Shown here in pieces: positions 36,601 to 48,100 of a stretch of 64,000 bases of DNA. The translations under genes and the position numbers were made by a program. This DNA is from Labyrinthula sp. Ha (taxonomy: Eukaryota > Sar > Bigyra > Labyrinthulida > Labyrinthulaceae): NCBI GenBank assembly GCA_015227615.1, contig JAALGZ010000003.1, positions 1,178,001-1,242,000 on the forward strand. Direction: 5' to 3'. Position 1 is the first letter of the stretch. Each line of letters starts with the position of its first letter. The notes under the pieces are model-generated. The model searched no databases, was not told the DNA's origin, and saw only the letters and a list, made by a program, of their open reading frames with translations.

Positions 36601-39600
36601 ATAAAGGGATTGCTTGAATCCTCCATAAACAATGTACATGGGGGGTTGGGTAAATTTGTTTTTCATGGTCTTGAATACAAAAATACTCTGATACATCATC
36701 ATAAGCATATGCTAAATAGATATCAATATTCTAATCATCAAGCTAACAGTATCAGTTTAAAACGAGAGGAGAACATTTAATTGAAACTATATGAAAAAAA
36801 TAACTCTTTGAAAGGATCACTTAATGAGTTGAGTCTTCTCACCAAACTTTCTAATAAAGATGTTTACTCAAACAAGTCTTGAAAAGTAAAACAATTGAAC
36901 AACTTCTTCAGTAACAGGTTCCAATAATGGGTAAGTATAAATATTAAATCCTAAAGAAAAATAAAATCACAATAAAAGATAGGAATCAGTTTTCCCTAAG
37001 TATTAGCCATGTTAGAAGCAGAATAAAAAATGTATAGATGTTACATAGTGTTAGACAGAGGCCATTTAATTTATATAGTAACAAATACAGTCGACAAGGA
37101 TATGGTTGAGAATAGTTTGAATGTGAAAGATGTTGCTGGAAGTTTATATACAAAATGCAGTTGTGAAATTTGGATAAGATTCAACTTTTGATGAAGATAC
37201 AATGTATATATTTTCCACAAAGTGTAAAAACATTATATAGGACAGTCCAAATTGACCCAAGATGGATTTACTACCAACCCCTTTTGTAATCTCCGATTCT
37301 AAAGGGATAGAAATAATTGCTTTAAACATTGGATAGGAAGTGAGGTTCAAAGTAGTAGCCCATCTTTCTACTATGCCAAAGTTATCCAGTAGCATAAAGA
37401 AAAAAAATACTCCGAACTGTTGGTGGTATGTACATAGTTTTTCAGTAATCTGAAAGAAACAAGGAGAATAGAAGCAATGATTTCACCACTTTTGGCGTGT
37501 TAGATGTTTCAAGTTATAAATTGATAGAGTATTTTCTGAAATTGAAAGAAATGTTAAAGGAAGTAACTTAAACTATGAAATAATCTTAATAAAGGCGAAG
37601 AAAAGGCGATACTAACCAAACATAGTGTAGACTGAATCTAGGTAAGATTTAGAAAGGTTAAATGTTCCTAATTTAATGAATCATAGTGTCATACAACTGT
37701 AAATAGTTCAAAACCGCTGAACCATGATTACCCAGCTACCCTGAGTTTTCCTAATAAATTTTCTGAGATCTGAGCTAGTTTTGGTTATATTTTTAAAATA
37801 TCGGGAACACTGGTTTAGATGTATATTTCCAAGTAAATTCTCAAATATTCCATCTATTATTTGAGCCTTTCTTCAGTCTTGATTAATTTTCTGCTTGATT
37901 ATGGTTAATTTTTGCATAGATGTTTACCCTAGCATAAACGTATAGTTCCCAAATAGTTCCAAAAGAAAATACAATGTTTATAACCCATCAAACAAGTCAC
38001 TAATATGATAATTGAAACAAGATGACGAATAAAACTCTTATTCCCTATTACCGATTCAAATTGAAAATATTGATATGGCAACTGCGACAACATGTTCAAT
38101 AATAAAAAATTAATCCTATGAGATGTTAGCATATGCCGCAAGATTTATGCAGAATCCAAACTTAAAAACTAAGGTTACCTGATTCGCAAGCCCACCCGTC
38201 CATCAGAGAGCTTTAATATATCTCATAGCATAGTGAAACTGCTCAAGCTCTGATTCCTATCTAATAGTCCTAAAAAATACTTTCTTTGATCTTTTATGTG
38301 CTAAGAAGTCACCCTACAACAAGACCTCTTTTCATATGAAAAAAGGAAAGTTATGCTACCACCGGTTTCCTTCTTTTTTGTCAAGTAAATTCATCGGAGC
38401 TTTATATAAACTGTTTCTATTAATTTTTTAGTTCTCAGTCTTTTATTACTCATGTAAGCTGTCTTCGGAAACATATTTTTGAACCTTTATGTTTCTCGGT
38501 ACTATAGTTCCTAGTAAGGAAAAAAGTCAAATTTTTCTTTTTATTTTAGATATTGAATTGTTTAGAAGCTTTGATATTTCTTTCTTGAAATAATTCTTTC
38601 CAATCTTCTTTTTATGTATCATGATCGAGACCTTGAAAAGAATGACCTTCATCGGAACTTTTCTCACAGAGTTTTTATAAGTTCTGCTTGCTGATATTCC
38701 AATGTTGTTCTTCTGGGCGTTTATCCAAATGTCTTATATCTGCTTTGACAAAAGATTGAGCTTTGGTTGATAGGTTTGAGAACTGTTGTTCTCAAACTTC
38801 ATCTGAGCACCAGTTCAAGTGTAACTTCATAAATTTCAGGTAGAAAATACTTGCTGAAGTACATCATAGAGTGTTCTATAATTAATTACTATTTTAACTG
38901 TTATATTTCTTTCATCACATGTTTCCAAATGCTTCTCTTAAATTTTCTGTGTTCTTTTCTAGTAATCTTATAGCATGTTATTTTATAGCTCTCTGCAAAA
39001 TAGTTTCTAAAGAGGTTAACTCTTTAAAAACTACTGATATTGGAAGTATAAATAATAGGATTGTGTAAAAATAGATTCTAAGAACCAATAAAACAGAAAG
39101 TCAATAAGAAAGAAAATAATTGGAATTTTCGAACGGGGTTTATTTGCAAAGAACAAGAAATGAAAAAATGAATATTTGAAAAATGGATTTATTAGAGAAA
39201 TAGCAGAAACAATAGAATGGGTCCTACAAACGAGAATGTGAATCAAATGAAAAGAGATCTCATTGCAAATGATAAGAAGTGACAGAACAGTTTTTTGATT
39301 TAGCACGAAGATGTTTCCATTTATGTAAAAAAAAAATAAGTGTCAAATTTTAGTTCCAGCTCAAATTAACATTTTCACAATTTTAGTCATTAAAGTTAAT
39401 GGTTTTAAAACCCTAGTTACGTTACGTCAAAAAATTGTTTATTAGCTTTTGCACATACATGGAAGCATCTCTGTTCAAAATATTGAAAAAAAATAATCAA
39501 TTTTCATCTTCATCATGAGCGGAATGGGGAGAGAGGGTCGACTCATGAGGGTCATTCTTAAAGGTGTAAACTAACCCAAACTTCAAGGATTAAGTTAAAC

Positions 39601-40733
39601 CACAAACTGAAGTTCGTACAATTCCATATAATAAGCAGAAGAAGACACTTTAACATTAAGTGTTTAACTTTTATCGTATACTTGCTGCTTTCTAGTGTAC
39701 TTCACTTTGTTCCCAGCCTCCTCTAGACTTCCTCCTAGGAAATCACTAATCTACGTATCGCTCATTCAGACAAAGTTTGGAGTGGGTTTAGGGCTACGTG
39801 TTTTTTTTGCCACAGGTTCATTTTATGGAAATTCCAATGGGAACAGCCTTCCAAAAACTTGCCTCTGAACACTTATCCCCTTCTTTGTATTCTTTATTTC
39901 TTGCCCTTGAGAAATTGTTTCATCCAATAACATCATGCAAAGTATGGTCCTCTGGAACAGGGACCGCTGTCAAGATTAGTTTTCCGGGAAAGCTATCCAT
40001 TTTTTTGTATTCGCTTTCCCGTTTCCTGTCTAAAGCCGTGAACTCGTTTTCCTGGTTTCCGTTTCAAGGGAATTCCCGCTAATGGATCATTTCTCAGTTC
40101 CCGATCTTTGTCTCAGCTGCAGAGTCATAAAACCATATGACCGGGTGGGTATGTAACTACAAATGTAGTTATACACTTACTGTATTTAAGATAATAAATT
40201 GCAAAAAAAATATCTTCTCCTAAAATATCTGGTTCTTAAGTAATTGCATATATTTGGAGGTCTTGGGTAATTTGTATTGATCTGCTGAGTTGCTTCGGCT
40301 TACTGTTCCCTCACAAATTAGATCATAAAGGTTAAAGCCTGCGATGTGGGTTCTCAGCGGTAAATAGCCTTCATAGTCATGGTATCTTCTAGTTAAAGCT
40401 TTATTTCCAAGAAAAAGCTAGCTAAAACAGCTTGGTGTTTGAAATCTTTGGATGTGGCAAACAAGTTCACAATAATAATATATATTTTCTTGTATGGTAA
40501 CGAAAATTAAGTATTTAGATTAATCTTTCCAAATTTTATTTTTCGCAATCCAACTCTGTAATCTATTTTCTAAATTAAACACTAAAGTAATGTTGAAATA
40601 AAGAAATCCATTCTAAAGCCTGTATTTTGTAATTCCTCCTAACTTTGAAATTATTTCCGAATTAGATACTCTTTCAAACACTTTTCTTGCGTTCTTAGAC
40701 CTCAATCACATGAATCCCTTGCCTAAATTAGTT
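30673..40733. other. Gene desert of about 10 kb
   Basis: The longest intron-free frame is 143 codons (33180-33611, plus). It is rich in Phe, Leu, Ile and Cys, matches no family I know, and is best taken as chance. A GC-richer patch at about 39790-40140 holds a 94-codon frame with no recognised homology. The upper end must hold the promoter of the PDI-like gene, and the lower end the 3' region of the kinesin gene. No RNA gene, transposon or tandem repeat is seen. Confidence 0.5.
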
Positions 40734-42416
40734 TCAAGGAATACACTTAGCTTTAATTACTCGTTGGAGATGTTCAATCTCTTTCTTCAGATTACTCAGT
40801 TTTTCCAGTCTTATCTGATACTTTGCCTTGTATTTTCTTATTCGTTTTACTGCTTCGTCTTCTCTTTCATCCAAAACATTATTAGTTTCGTTCAACTGTT
40901 CCTTTGTTTCATTAACTATATTTGAATTAAAAACCTCCCTTTGAAGTCTTATTTTCTCTACTATTGTTTTAATTTCAAACATCTTATTTCTCAGTGTCTT
41001 TGTTTCTTCTCCAACCACTTTTGCTATTTCAATTTTTTTCTTGAGCTCTAACTTAGAAGTATCTAAGTAAACATTATTATTTATATTGTCATTTTCTTTC
41101 TTTTTCATTGATACTTGCTTATCTTTTTCAGTAATATAAGGTTTTTGCTGTTTAAAAAACTTCCATAATATTTGAAAACATATTCTTACATTTGAAAAAG
41201 AAAAACTATATTTCTTAAACTCAAAATCAAAATAAGTTGGCGACTGAATCCAGTTAAATATTTTTTCTTTTAGCATTACTTTAACCTCCTCTTCTTCATA
41301 TTCTTCTGTTTCTATTTCTCTTCCTTCTAATCTCGCCAACTCTTCTTGATAAAATTTATTCTCTTGTTTTAAACCAGTCAATTGTTTCTTTAACTTTTCT
41401 ATAATTACAAATGGATCTATTTCTATATTTTTTCTTGCAAAGTTTTTAATCTTTCTAACTCTTTCAGCAAATCTAAGTGTAGATATAGACTCTTCAATAA
41501 ATTTTTCATCTCCTGATATCGTTGCCAACATAACAGTTTTTGAATTCCCTCCTAAAGAGTCTCTTAATACTTGAGTTAAAAAACTATTTCTATATGGAAT
41601 ATGATATTCTTCTGGTTCTTCTGATTCCTGAGCTTCTTGTAAAGCTAAAATAACCATCTCAAGAAAATGTAAACTACTATTAATATATTTTGCTTCATTT
41701 AATACCCTACCTTGCGCATTTGTTTTAGATACTCTTTCATTTCCTGCCAAATCAACTATATTAAGTTTAGATATTGTAACTAATTCTTCTTTAGTTGTAT
41801 GAACCATTATGGAAAATATACAGTGTGATCTAGAAGATGTTGCATTCATAGTTGTTTCACATACTGCTCTATTTGTATCACCTTGAAATAATAAATCAAG
41901 TGCTTTTTCTTCAGAAGGAGCAACTATTGTTCTTAAGTTGACAAAGTGCAAGTTTCCATTTTCATCTTCTAAACTATTTACTCTATTTAGAGTATCTGAT
42001 AACAAATCAAAACCTATTTCATTATATATTTCTAAATATGATATTCTAATAGTAGATTCTTCTTCTAGTTTTTTATATATACGTGATAATACTCTAGGTA
42101 TTATTCCTCTTTTACAATATCTTTCTGTTCCTCCTGTTATTGAATATGTTTTTCCAGATCCTGTTTGTCCATATGCAAATATTGTAGAGTTAAATCCTTC
42201 TAATAATGACTCTATACAAGGAATTGCAAGTATCTTGAATACTTCTTCTTGTTCTGTTTCTTCATCTAATATACCTGTATATTCAAATCCTTTTTTTTCA
42301 CCTTTTCTATTGACTACTAGAATATTTTCTTCAATATCATGTATTTTAAATATTTTTTTTCTTTCTGTATTTGGTTTTATTCGTATAAAAACTTTAACAC
42401 TTTCTTTTTCTTTCAT
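40734..42416 (-). CDS. Kinesin-9 family motor protein (KIF6/KIF9-like)
   Basis: A 560-residue protein with an N-terminal motor. The P-loop is GQTGSGKT (83-90), switch I is NATSSRSH (191-198) and switch II is DLAGNE (222-227; usually DLAGSE). The INSSLHFLEMVILAL and HIPYRNSFLTQVLRDSLGG blocks are characteristic of kinesin-9. After the motor, DPFVIIEKLKKQL, EELARLEGRE and FQILWKFF follow the KIF6/KIF9 neck order. The C-terminus is coiled coil, ending in LKKEIEHLQRVIKAK, also a KIF6-like block. It ends soon after that, so a short 3' exon may be missed: a 24-nt candidate intron just before the stop would change only the last residues. Kinesin-9 proteins act in motile cilia, hence a flagellate stage is inferred. 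The gene starts 9 nt after the stop of the upstream GT31 gene and in the same frame. Confidence 0.95.
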   Translation of the reverse strand: MKEKESVKVFIRIKPNTERKKIFKIHDIEENILVVNRKGEKKGFEYTGILDEETEQEEVFKILAIPCIESLLEGFNSTIFAYGQTGSGKTYSITGGTERYCKRGIIPRVLSRIYKKLEEESTIRISYLEIYNEIGFDLLSDTLNRVNSLEDENGNLHFVNLRTIVAPSEEKALDLLFQGDTNRAVCETTMNATSSRSHCIFSIMVHTTKEELVTISKLNIVDLAGNERVSKTNAQGRVLNEAKYINSSLHFLEMVILALQEAQESEEPEEYHIPYRNSFLTQVLRDSLGGNSKTVMLATISGDEKFIEESISTLRFAERVRKIKNFARKNIEIDPFVIIEKLKKQLTGLKQENKFYQEELARLEGREIETEEYEEEEVKVMLKEKIFNWIQSPTYFDFEFKKYSFSFSNVRICFQILWKFFKQQKPYITEKDKQVSMKKKENDNINNNVYLDTSKLELKKKIEIAKVVGEETKTLRNKMFEIKTIVEKIRLQREVFNSNIVNETKEQLNETNNVLDEREDEAVKRIRKYKAKYQIRLEKLSNLKKEIEHLQRVIKAKCIP

Positions 42417-42425
42417 TCTTAAGTC

Positions 42426-43949
42426 TTAAACAGATATATTCTTATATGAAGGATCAAATAAACTATACAATCCTATATTTTCTCTTACACTCAAAATATA
42501 TTGAAACTCTAACCATTTATCAAGATTACTACCTTGTTCCACAAACTTATCACGATTACTGTCATCAATTGGTTTCCATATACTATAAGTTTTTGTCTTT
42601 AATTCGTCTTTGAAAATATATGAACTGAATTCATCTCTGACTACTCTCTCCTCCTCATTGAAAAACAAGTTATCCATCTTCATCATATTTGAAGCCTTTT
42701 TATAATGATGAAAAGCTAAAGGAATAGTTGCACAGCATGTTCTCCAAGGTTCTTGTTTTTTCCAAAACCAATAGGAAGTATCAGGTTTCTTTCGTATCTT
42801 TAAACTTTGTATCACTGTATGTAAAGTTATTCTGGACATACCATCAGCAGTAGACATATCTTGAGCAATAATACCATTTTGAGATAAACATAAACTCTCT
42901 GTTACTTCTTGGGTAGCACCATCTCGATCTACACATCTGCCATGTTTAAACTTTGTTCTATCCCCATATTCATTTGGCATACTTCTGTACACAGGAACTA
43001 TTGTATCTAAAGTTTTTCTAGAATATCCAACCATAGCACCAGCAATAAAACCAGTTTTAACTTTTCCATGCAACAATCTATGTCCAAAGTAGCTAAGTTC
43101 TTCACCTGGTTGCCTGTCTATCCAATTAGGGTTCTGATCAAGAAGTCTCAGGAAGTCGGGAAAAAAATACGTATCGTCATCAATTTTGAGAAAATAACTG
43201 CACTCTGAGGCAGGGGAACCCTGGGTATGAACTTCATCATGAATATGAACCCAAGATCTCCAAACTTTTTCCCATATATGCCTACAAGCAACATATTTTG
43301 TGTTTCCATCTTTATCTTTTGCACCGCCTGCCCAGCATTTTTTTTGTGCAACTTTACCAGATGCATCAGCTATATCATTTCTTCTCTTCATGTTTATTTC
43401 AACAAGTTCGGCGCTTAGACCAGTTTCTGCATCTGTGTATTTCTTAGGCAGCCCAACTTTTCTTCTGCTGACAAGATCTTCACCTTCATAAACTTTGGTT
43501 TCAACAATGTGCGTGTGATTTACATAGCTTTTAAGTTCAGGGTTAAGTTCGAGCTCATCTTCATAAATAGGATCAACGAAAAACTTTAGAACATCGCATC
43601 GCTTTCCCCAAGTTCTTAAAATTGCACTCATTGCTGCAAATTTCTTAGGATGAAACATAGAAGGAACCATGCAATATATCTTTGCAAAATTTTTATTTTT
43701 CTTATAAAATGATAAATTTAAGTTTTTTTCATGTTCAACTTTATATAAAGTTTCCAGTTTGTCTCTTTCAAGTCTTAAGTTTTTGTTGTCTTCCAAGACT
43801 TGCTGGAGTGAAGCACCAGGTGTCTCTGGATGTACTCTGGAAGGTGCTAAATTACTTGAATATAAAATATGATGTGAATAGTCGAAATAGAGCAAGTAAC
43901 ATGTGAATGTAGTGACCAGAAACAGGATCCAATGAACAGGGTTGTTCAT
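42426..43949 (-). CDS. GT31 glycosyltransferase, C1GALT1 (core 1 beta-1,3-galactosyltransferase)-like
   Basis: A 507-residue type II membrane protein: a short N-tail, one membrane segment (about 7-22), a coiled stem (about 45-85) and a lumenal catalytic domain. IYCMVPSMFHPKKFAAMSAILRTWGKRCD (91-119 region) is the usual GT31/C1GALT1 entry block. The metal-binding DXD is KIDDDTYFF (DDD at 257-259). FGHRLLHGKVKTGFIAGAMVGYSRKTL and, later, CCATIPLAFHHYK resemble the C1GALT1 ends of the fold. By family it would add a beta-1,3-linked galactose (or similar sugar) to glycoproteins in the Golgi; the true acceptor is unknown. Two insertions relative to the animal enzyme are seen near 160-220 (Lys- and Glu-rich). 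It shares a 153-bp divergent promoter region with TruB. The kinesin frame follows directly. Confidence 0.87.
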   Translation of the reverse strand: MNNPVHWILFLVTTFTCYLLYFDYSHHILYSSNLAPSRVHPETPGASLQQVLEDNKNLRLERDKLETLYKVEHEKNLNLSFYKKNKNFAKIYCMVPSMFHPKKFAAMSAILRTWGKRCDVLKFFVDPIYEDELELNPELKSYVNHTHIVETKVYEGEDLVSRRKVGLPKKYTDAETGLSAELVEINMKRRNDIADASGKVAQKKCWAGGAKDKDGNTKYVACRHIWEKVWRSWVHIHDEVHTQGSPASECSYFLKIDDDTYFFPDFLRLLDQNPNWIDRQPGEELSYFGHRLLHGKVKTGFIAGAMVGYSRKTLDTIVPVYRSMPNEYGDRTKFKHGRCVDRDGATQEVTESLCLSQNGIIAQDMSTADGMSRITLHTVIQSLKIRKKPDTSYWFWKKQEPWRTCCATIPLAFHHYKKASNMMKMDNLFFNEEERVVRDEFSSYIFKDELKTKTYSIWKPIDDSNRDKFVEQGSNLDKWLEFQYILSVRENIGLYSLFDPSYKNISV

Positions 43950-44102
43950 GTTCGGGATCTTCTTCTTTGTTTTCTTGTGCGAGGTAATCCACCATCGTGT
44001 TCAAATTTATCTAAATGTTGAAATACCACAGATTATTGTTATATTCCTTGGCTGACAAAACTCAGTAGATTCTTATTCGATCTTGACTGAAAACCTCGAG
44101 CT
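43950..44102. promoter_or_regulatory. 153-bp bidirectional promoter region (GT31 / TruB)
   Basis: The start codons of two divergent genes lie only 153 bp apart, so both promoters and 5' UTRs must share this stretch. No clear TATA box or other core motif can be named. Coordination of the two genes is inference. Confidence 0.6.
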
Positions 44103-45140
44103 ATGCCACGGATAAAGAAACCAATGGGCCCAGGTGGACTTATAGTATTGAATAAACCAGTTGGATTGACTTCACGTGAAGCTACGAAACAGTTCTGGTT
44201 AGAGCAACTTAAAGTAGAGAAAACTATACCACAACTGAAAAATTATTTTGATCAATACGGGAATCGAATACCAAAATGTGGGCACATAGGAACTCTAGAT
44301 CCCTTTGCTACAGGATGTTTAACATTTACTTATGGATATGCAACAAAGTTAAACCAATTATTGCCCACAGCACCAAAAACCTACACGGCAGTGTTGAAAC
44401 TTGGAGAAAAAACAGATACTGGAGATCATACAGGTATTACTATTGAAACTAAGAAAGTTCCTAAATTGGAACAAATATTTATGGAAGAAATCTGTAAGAA
44501 ATTTTTATGTGGTGCTATTGAAATAACAATACCAGCATACTCTAGTGTGAGAATTAATGGGAAGAGAGCATATGAAGTAATGAGAGATTTAAAGAAGAAA
44601 GAAAGTGAAGAAGACTATAAAGCAAAAATAATGGAAAAGTTGAGAAAAATGCCAAAGAAAACAATTCATGCAGAAACAACATGTAGAATTCTCTCAAATG
44701 ATAAGATAGAGTTAGTAGTAGAATGTTCTACTGGCACATTTATTCGTAGCCTAGGGGAACTACTAGCAGAAAAAATCGGAACAGTTGGTCATCTTGTTGA
44801 GTTGAAAAGAGAGAAGGAAAATAAATTTCAAGTTGGAGATGAGAAATTTATTTTTTGGGAGCTGCCTAAAGTATTGGACTTGATTTCAACAAAGATATTG
44901 GTCAAGCTAGATGTGCCTACAAAAGAAAAGGAATTGAAAGATAAAATAATATCAGGTAAACATATTCCGGAAATTTTTGAATGGTTGAATGAAAATAAAG
45001 TAGCAAATTTCACTCCTGATTTTGAGGTTGACAAGCTATACACTCTCTGTCTTGATGGTGAAAAACAAGAAGTATTGCTAACTTTTCAGAAAACAGAAAA
45101 CAATTATAAATATAAAGTAAAATGGATTGAGCCTTCTTAG
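44103..45140 (+). CDS. TruB-family tRNA pseudouridine-55 synthase
   Basis: A 345-residue single-exon protein. GLIVLNKPVGLTS opens the catalytic domain; GHIGTLDPFATG carries the catalytic Asp (D66). YGYATKLNQLL, KTYTAVLKLGEKTDTGDHTG and IPAYSSVRINGKRAYE are the usual TruB blocks, and STGTFIRSLGELLA closes the fold. Relative to bacterial TruB there is a short insert before the catalytic loop (about 32-56, KVEKTIPQLKNYFDQYGNR) and a lysine-rich segment (about 160-190), both as in eukaryotic TRUB1/Pus4 proteins. The C-terminus extends past the catalytic core with no domain I can name. By family it converts U55 in the tRNA T-loop to pseudouridine, in nucleus/cytosol or mitochondrion. No targeting peptide is obvious: the protein begins with a short basic run. 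Start choice is natural, since the core begins 12 residues in. Confidence 0.96.
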   Translation: MPRIKKPMGPGGLIVLNKPVGLTSREATKQFWLEQLKVEKTIPQLKNYFDQYGNRIPKCGHIGTLDPFATGCLTFTYGYATKLNQLLPTAPKTYTAVLKLGEKTDTGDHTGITIETKKVPKLEQIFMEEICKKFLCGAIEITIPAYSSVRINGKRAYEVMRDLKKKESEEDYKAKIMEKLRKMPKKTIHAETTCRILSNDKIELVVECSTGTFIRSLGELLAEKIGTVGHLVELKREKENKFQVGDEKFIFWELPKVLDLISTKILVKLDVPTKEKELKDKIISGKHIPEIFEWLNENKVANFTPDFEVDKLYTLCLDGEKQEVLLTFQKTENNYKYKVKWIEPS

Positions 45141-48100
45141 AACAAGTATAGTCAAAATAAAAGGTTTTCATATAACGGTGAATCTGTATCGTATTTCTGA
45201 ACACGAGAGGTGTAGTTTGATTAAGCTCCGAAGGTTTGCATATGTTGGTTTGCTGCAAATTATAATTCAGAACGCATACCTCTATTCATGCCTCTTTTAG
45301 TTTATTTATTTATTTAATTTGTAGAATAATGGAAGTACTTAAGGTATGACAGCCACAAAAGAAAAGAGTACAAGAATGCCCATATTTATTTTCCAAATTG
45401 TAGAATTCAACTTTGTTCACTTAAGCAAATTTACTATAGAATCAGCAACGCAAGATTATACGCACAAGAACTACTAGAGTTAGTTACAGTTTATGCAATA
45501 GCTCCACAATTTTATAGTTTCCCGGTAAAGACGTACTGGCAATTGCTGCTCTCTTGTCACAACTTTAATTTAATTGTGCTGTTAATGTTTGATAAGAATT
45601 TTTTTATAAATAAAGGGAGAAACGCATTAAATGCTAAGGTGAACCCGTCTAGATTTGTACGAGAAATGTTATTCGTCCAAGAGAGAAAATATAAGTTCAG
45701 AAGAATTTCAGTTCCATTGAGTAAATTTATTCCGTGTTTTTGTAAGAATTTCTCGCTCATCAATGGGGTCTTCGCAACTCTCAAACTTATGTTTTGACAG
45801 AAGAACATATTGACTTAAAGTATGTTAATGAAAAACTGTGGAAATTTAAGTTAACAAGAAAAGAAAGATAGCTCAAAAGGTAAAGAACAGTATAATAACT
45901 GAGGTGAAGAATAATATCCGAGCGTTGAGTAATCCTGATAATGGTGCAGTTCTTAAGTAAGCAAAACAATTCTTAATTGGGGTAACGTCTTAACTTCAGG
46001 GGCGCAAAGGAGGAAAAATTGAAAAACAAAGCCTTCGTTGACAAACAAAAAGCTCCACTCTAAATACCAATCATATCAAGTTCTGCATGCAATAGAGCTT
46101 TATTGACAAAGGTCTTAAAATAATATAATAAATATAACGAATATTACCTTAGATGTATTGCAATAATAGCACCGAAAAACTTAACCTGTTTTTCACACAG
46201 AAAAGTTTTATGTTCCAATAGCAAATACCCTGGATTATCCGACCAGGGGAAAACTGTAGGAGTTGCTTTAACCAGTGTATTGGAATTATAGAAATCATTT
46301 CAATTCATGATATGAGACTTTTATGATTAGGTGCCAGGATAAATAAAGACAACCAGCAAAATAAATGTAAAAATAGTACATATAAACTGTAAAGCTTGAG
46401 TACACAAGTTTACAGGTACACTTTTTTAATTTAGGAGTCCATTTAGTTTGGCAATTGCTATAAACTCAAAAAAAATACAGAATGTATAAAAAATACAGTA
46501 CGAAAACTAGATTTAGAATTGAGTTCGCTCAAAAGATAGGAGGGTGTTAGATTTAGTTTAAGAAACCATGAGAGTGCATCTACTGGTTTTCGACATTGTT
46601 AGAGTTCATTTTATAAAAGAGAGAATAAAAGTGCTATAAATATAGTCGTTTTTTATATTATTACATTCCGCAAAATGATCCATTGTGTTAAAATATGTTA
46701 AAATATTCATATGTGCTACTACATTAGAAACGGACATACAGCAAACCCTGTAGTAGAAAACACATATATAGCTAAAATGAAGTATGAAGGCAAATTTTAG
46801 AATATACAATGGTGACACATTCGAATTTGAAAATAGGAACTAATTGTTGAATGTCTAGTAAGCATAATGCCACATGTGTACCACTGCATCATGCAATAAA
46901 ACTTGTGCTTTTTAAGCTAATAGTCATAACGGTCAAAGCAGGCTCCAACTGAGCTCAGGGAAAACCCTTCCAAATAATTTTTTGTTGTGATACATTCTAA
47001 TGGCCCTGAGTTAGGGGTGATGAGAGACTTAGCATGGGCAATTAATAGGAATGCAAAGCCAGAACAAGGGATAGACTTTTTTTCTGGTGATGAAAGATCT
47101 TATCGCGTGATAGGTGAAAGATTCTGGATTCTATGTATATGTTATAAGATTAAGATTTTTTTTCACTTTTAGCCTTAAGCCAATTTGAAAAAGGGCAAAT
47201 AAGAATAAATCCATGATCTCGAGATCTTCAAAGATATCTCTTGCGATTAATATCAAGGTTATTGCCTCATCGAAAGTTTCAAGACTTTGAATAAGAGCTT
47301 CTATTAGGAATTATCAACTAAATTCTCAGATATTCATCTGCATTAGTTTTCTCTGTGGGATTATTGCTAATATCACCTTCTACAGGTTGTGTTTCTATTT
47401 ATTCAACGAGTTGGATCCAATTTATCTCCCATTTTGTAAAATTTTTCCTTTTATGTTTCACCGGTATTATCTGATTTCATGAGACATATACAGATGCATT
47501 TCGTTCTGCACTGTGCTGCATGCCTCAAAAATTGCACTACTTTCCAAGATATCTAACTATGGAAACTAAATCCTAACCAACATGTCTGAGGCAGGCTATA
47601 TTTTTCTTAGAATAGCTTTTCCAACACGTTTGAACATATTTGCGGTTGGCATTATTTAATCACACTCAATATCAGGATAATGATGATATTAATTATTCAT
47701 GAAGCTTATGTTAATAATACAAAGAAAACCTAATTTGTTAAAAGTGCTGTATTTAAACCTGTGTGAGATTCTGTAATCATTCTTAGCTGCTTGTGATGGT
47801 TCCAAGACTTTGTCATCTAAGGCATAAATAGAGTCGAGTTGTCTAGGGTGGTCTTAGTCCAATAGCTTATGTGATATGCAAATTGTCCAACAGCAACGCA
47901 AAAGCTTTAATGAATGCATTAACTCAGAATCTCTTGCGGGTAGAGATTTTACTGTTTAAGCCCCAAGTAGAACATAAAAACTGGATACTGCATTTGAGAA
48001 AAAAAGAAACCCGTTAATACAGTTACCAAAATTATTTAGCGAATGAGTTACCAAGATGTATAGTTCGCTGGATATAATTCAATTTTAACAGCACCAATAG

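Noticed and set aside
39798-40082. 94-codon frame in a GC-richer patch
   Set aside because: No recognisable family; the opposite strand is interrupted; kept only as a note under the desert.
41938-42429. 163-codon plus-strand frame opposite the kinesin motor
   Set aside because: Antisense shadow of a conserved motor domain.
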